A stretch of DNA of 14,554 bases from Actinomycetes bacterium (GTDB lineage Bacteria > Actinomycetota > Actinomycetes > S36-B12 > UBA10799). A model generated the notes under the pieces. That model ran no database searches. It was not told the DNA's origin and saw nothing but the letters and a program-made list of their open reading frames with translations. Both the position numbers and the translations under genes were made by a program. Where the stretch lies: NCBI GenBank assembly GCA_029779995.1, contig JAKOZM010000511.1, positions 1-14,554 of the forward strand. Reading direction: 5' to 3'. Of this stretch, positions 14,455 to 14,554 are shown in pieces (the stretch's first letter is position 1; each line of letters begins with the position of its first letter).

Positions 14455-14554
14455 TCAGGGGCGGTTTTCGAGTGGGTCTCGGGCGTGTCGCGCGCGCTGG
14501 TCGCCGAGGGCTTGGGCGAGGGCGTGCCGCAGTTGCTGGTTGTCGGCCTCCAGT
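14455..14554 (-). CDS. C-terminus of a probable DUF6262/TnpC-like recombinase accessory protein (5' part beyond window)
   Basis: Only the last 32 residues are visible, ending in a TGA at 14455-14457. They begin LEADNQQLRHALAQALGDQR, a heptad-like helix of the kind that ends DUF6262 proteins (ENxxLRxxLAxALGExR), the actinobacterial counterparts of Tn554 TnpC. These proteins normally accompany tyrosine recombinases. The short length limits certainty. If right, recombinase genes should lie just beyond the right edge, upstream on the minus strand. The 92 bp between this stop and the IS remnant hold nothing recognisable. Confidence 0.45.
   Translation of the reverse strand, partial: LEADNQQLRHALAQALGDQRARHARDPLENRP

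Overview
The window looks like accessory DNA from a high-GC actinobacterium: GC-rich third codon positions, many GTG starts, and families I know mainly from Actinomycetota. No organism name can be read from the sequence itself. No rRNA, tRNA or CRISPR array was seen.

Layout. (1) Positions 1-4072, minus strand: the transposition module of a Tn7-like (Tn5053/Tn402-related) element. In transcription order it is a TnsA-like endonuclease, two tiny ORFs, a TnsB/TniA-type D-D-35-E transposase and a TnsC/TniB-type ATPase that runs off the left edge. Every junction overlaps by 4 or 1 nt, so this is one translationally coupled operon. A candidate element end starting with TGTC lies just upstream of tnsA, at about 4072. 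(2) Positions 4203-13533, plus strand: a four-gene island that looks like a phage-defence locus. It opens with a 25-bp near-perfect palindrome and a promoter-like -10, from which a small Cys4 zinc-motif protein appears to be expressed with no leader. Next come a PLD-nuclease/SNF2-helicase fusion and an MmeI-like adenine methyltransferase with its target recognition domain (4-nt overlap). Last is an 850-residue AAA_13/RloC-like ATPase with a zinc-hook-like CPLC motif. (3) Positions 13627-14554, minus strand: a scrapyard of mobile DNA. It holds a small coupled ORF, a Cys-rich gene beheaded by an IS256-family relic, the C-terminal tail of that transposase, and the C-terminus of a probable DUF6262/TnpC-like recombinase accessory protein.

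How the genes may work together (inference). The methyltransferase has motifs I (DPACGCGNF) and IV (NPPF) and an MmeI-type recognition domain, but I see no PD-(D/E)xK nuclease at its N-terminus. The helicase carries a PLD-type nuclease motif. Together they could form a split restriction-modification machine: recognition and methylation in one chain, translocation and cleavage in the other. The RloC/PrrC-like ATPase would then be a second-line effector or guard of the restriction system, and the zinc protein a possible autoregulator acting on the palindrome. The set does not match canonical DISARM (no DrmA/DrmB) or BREX (no PglZ/BrxC) as far as the window shows.
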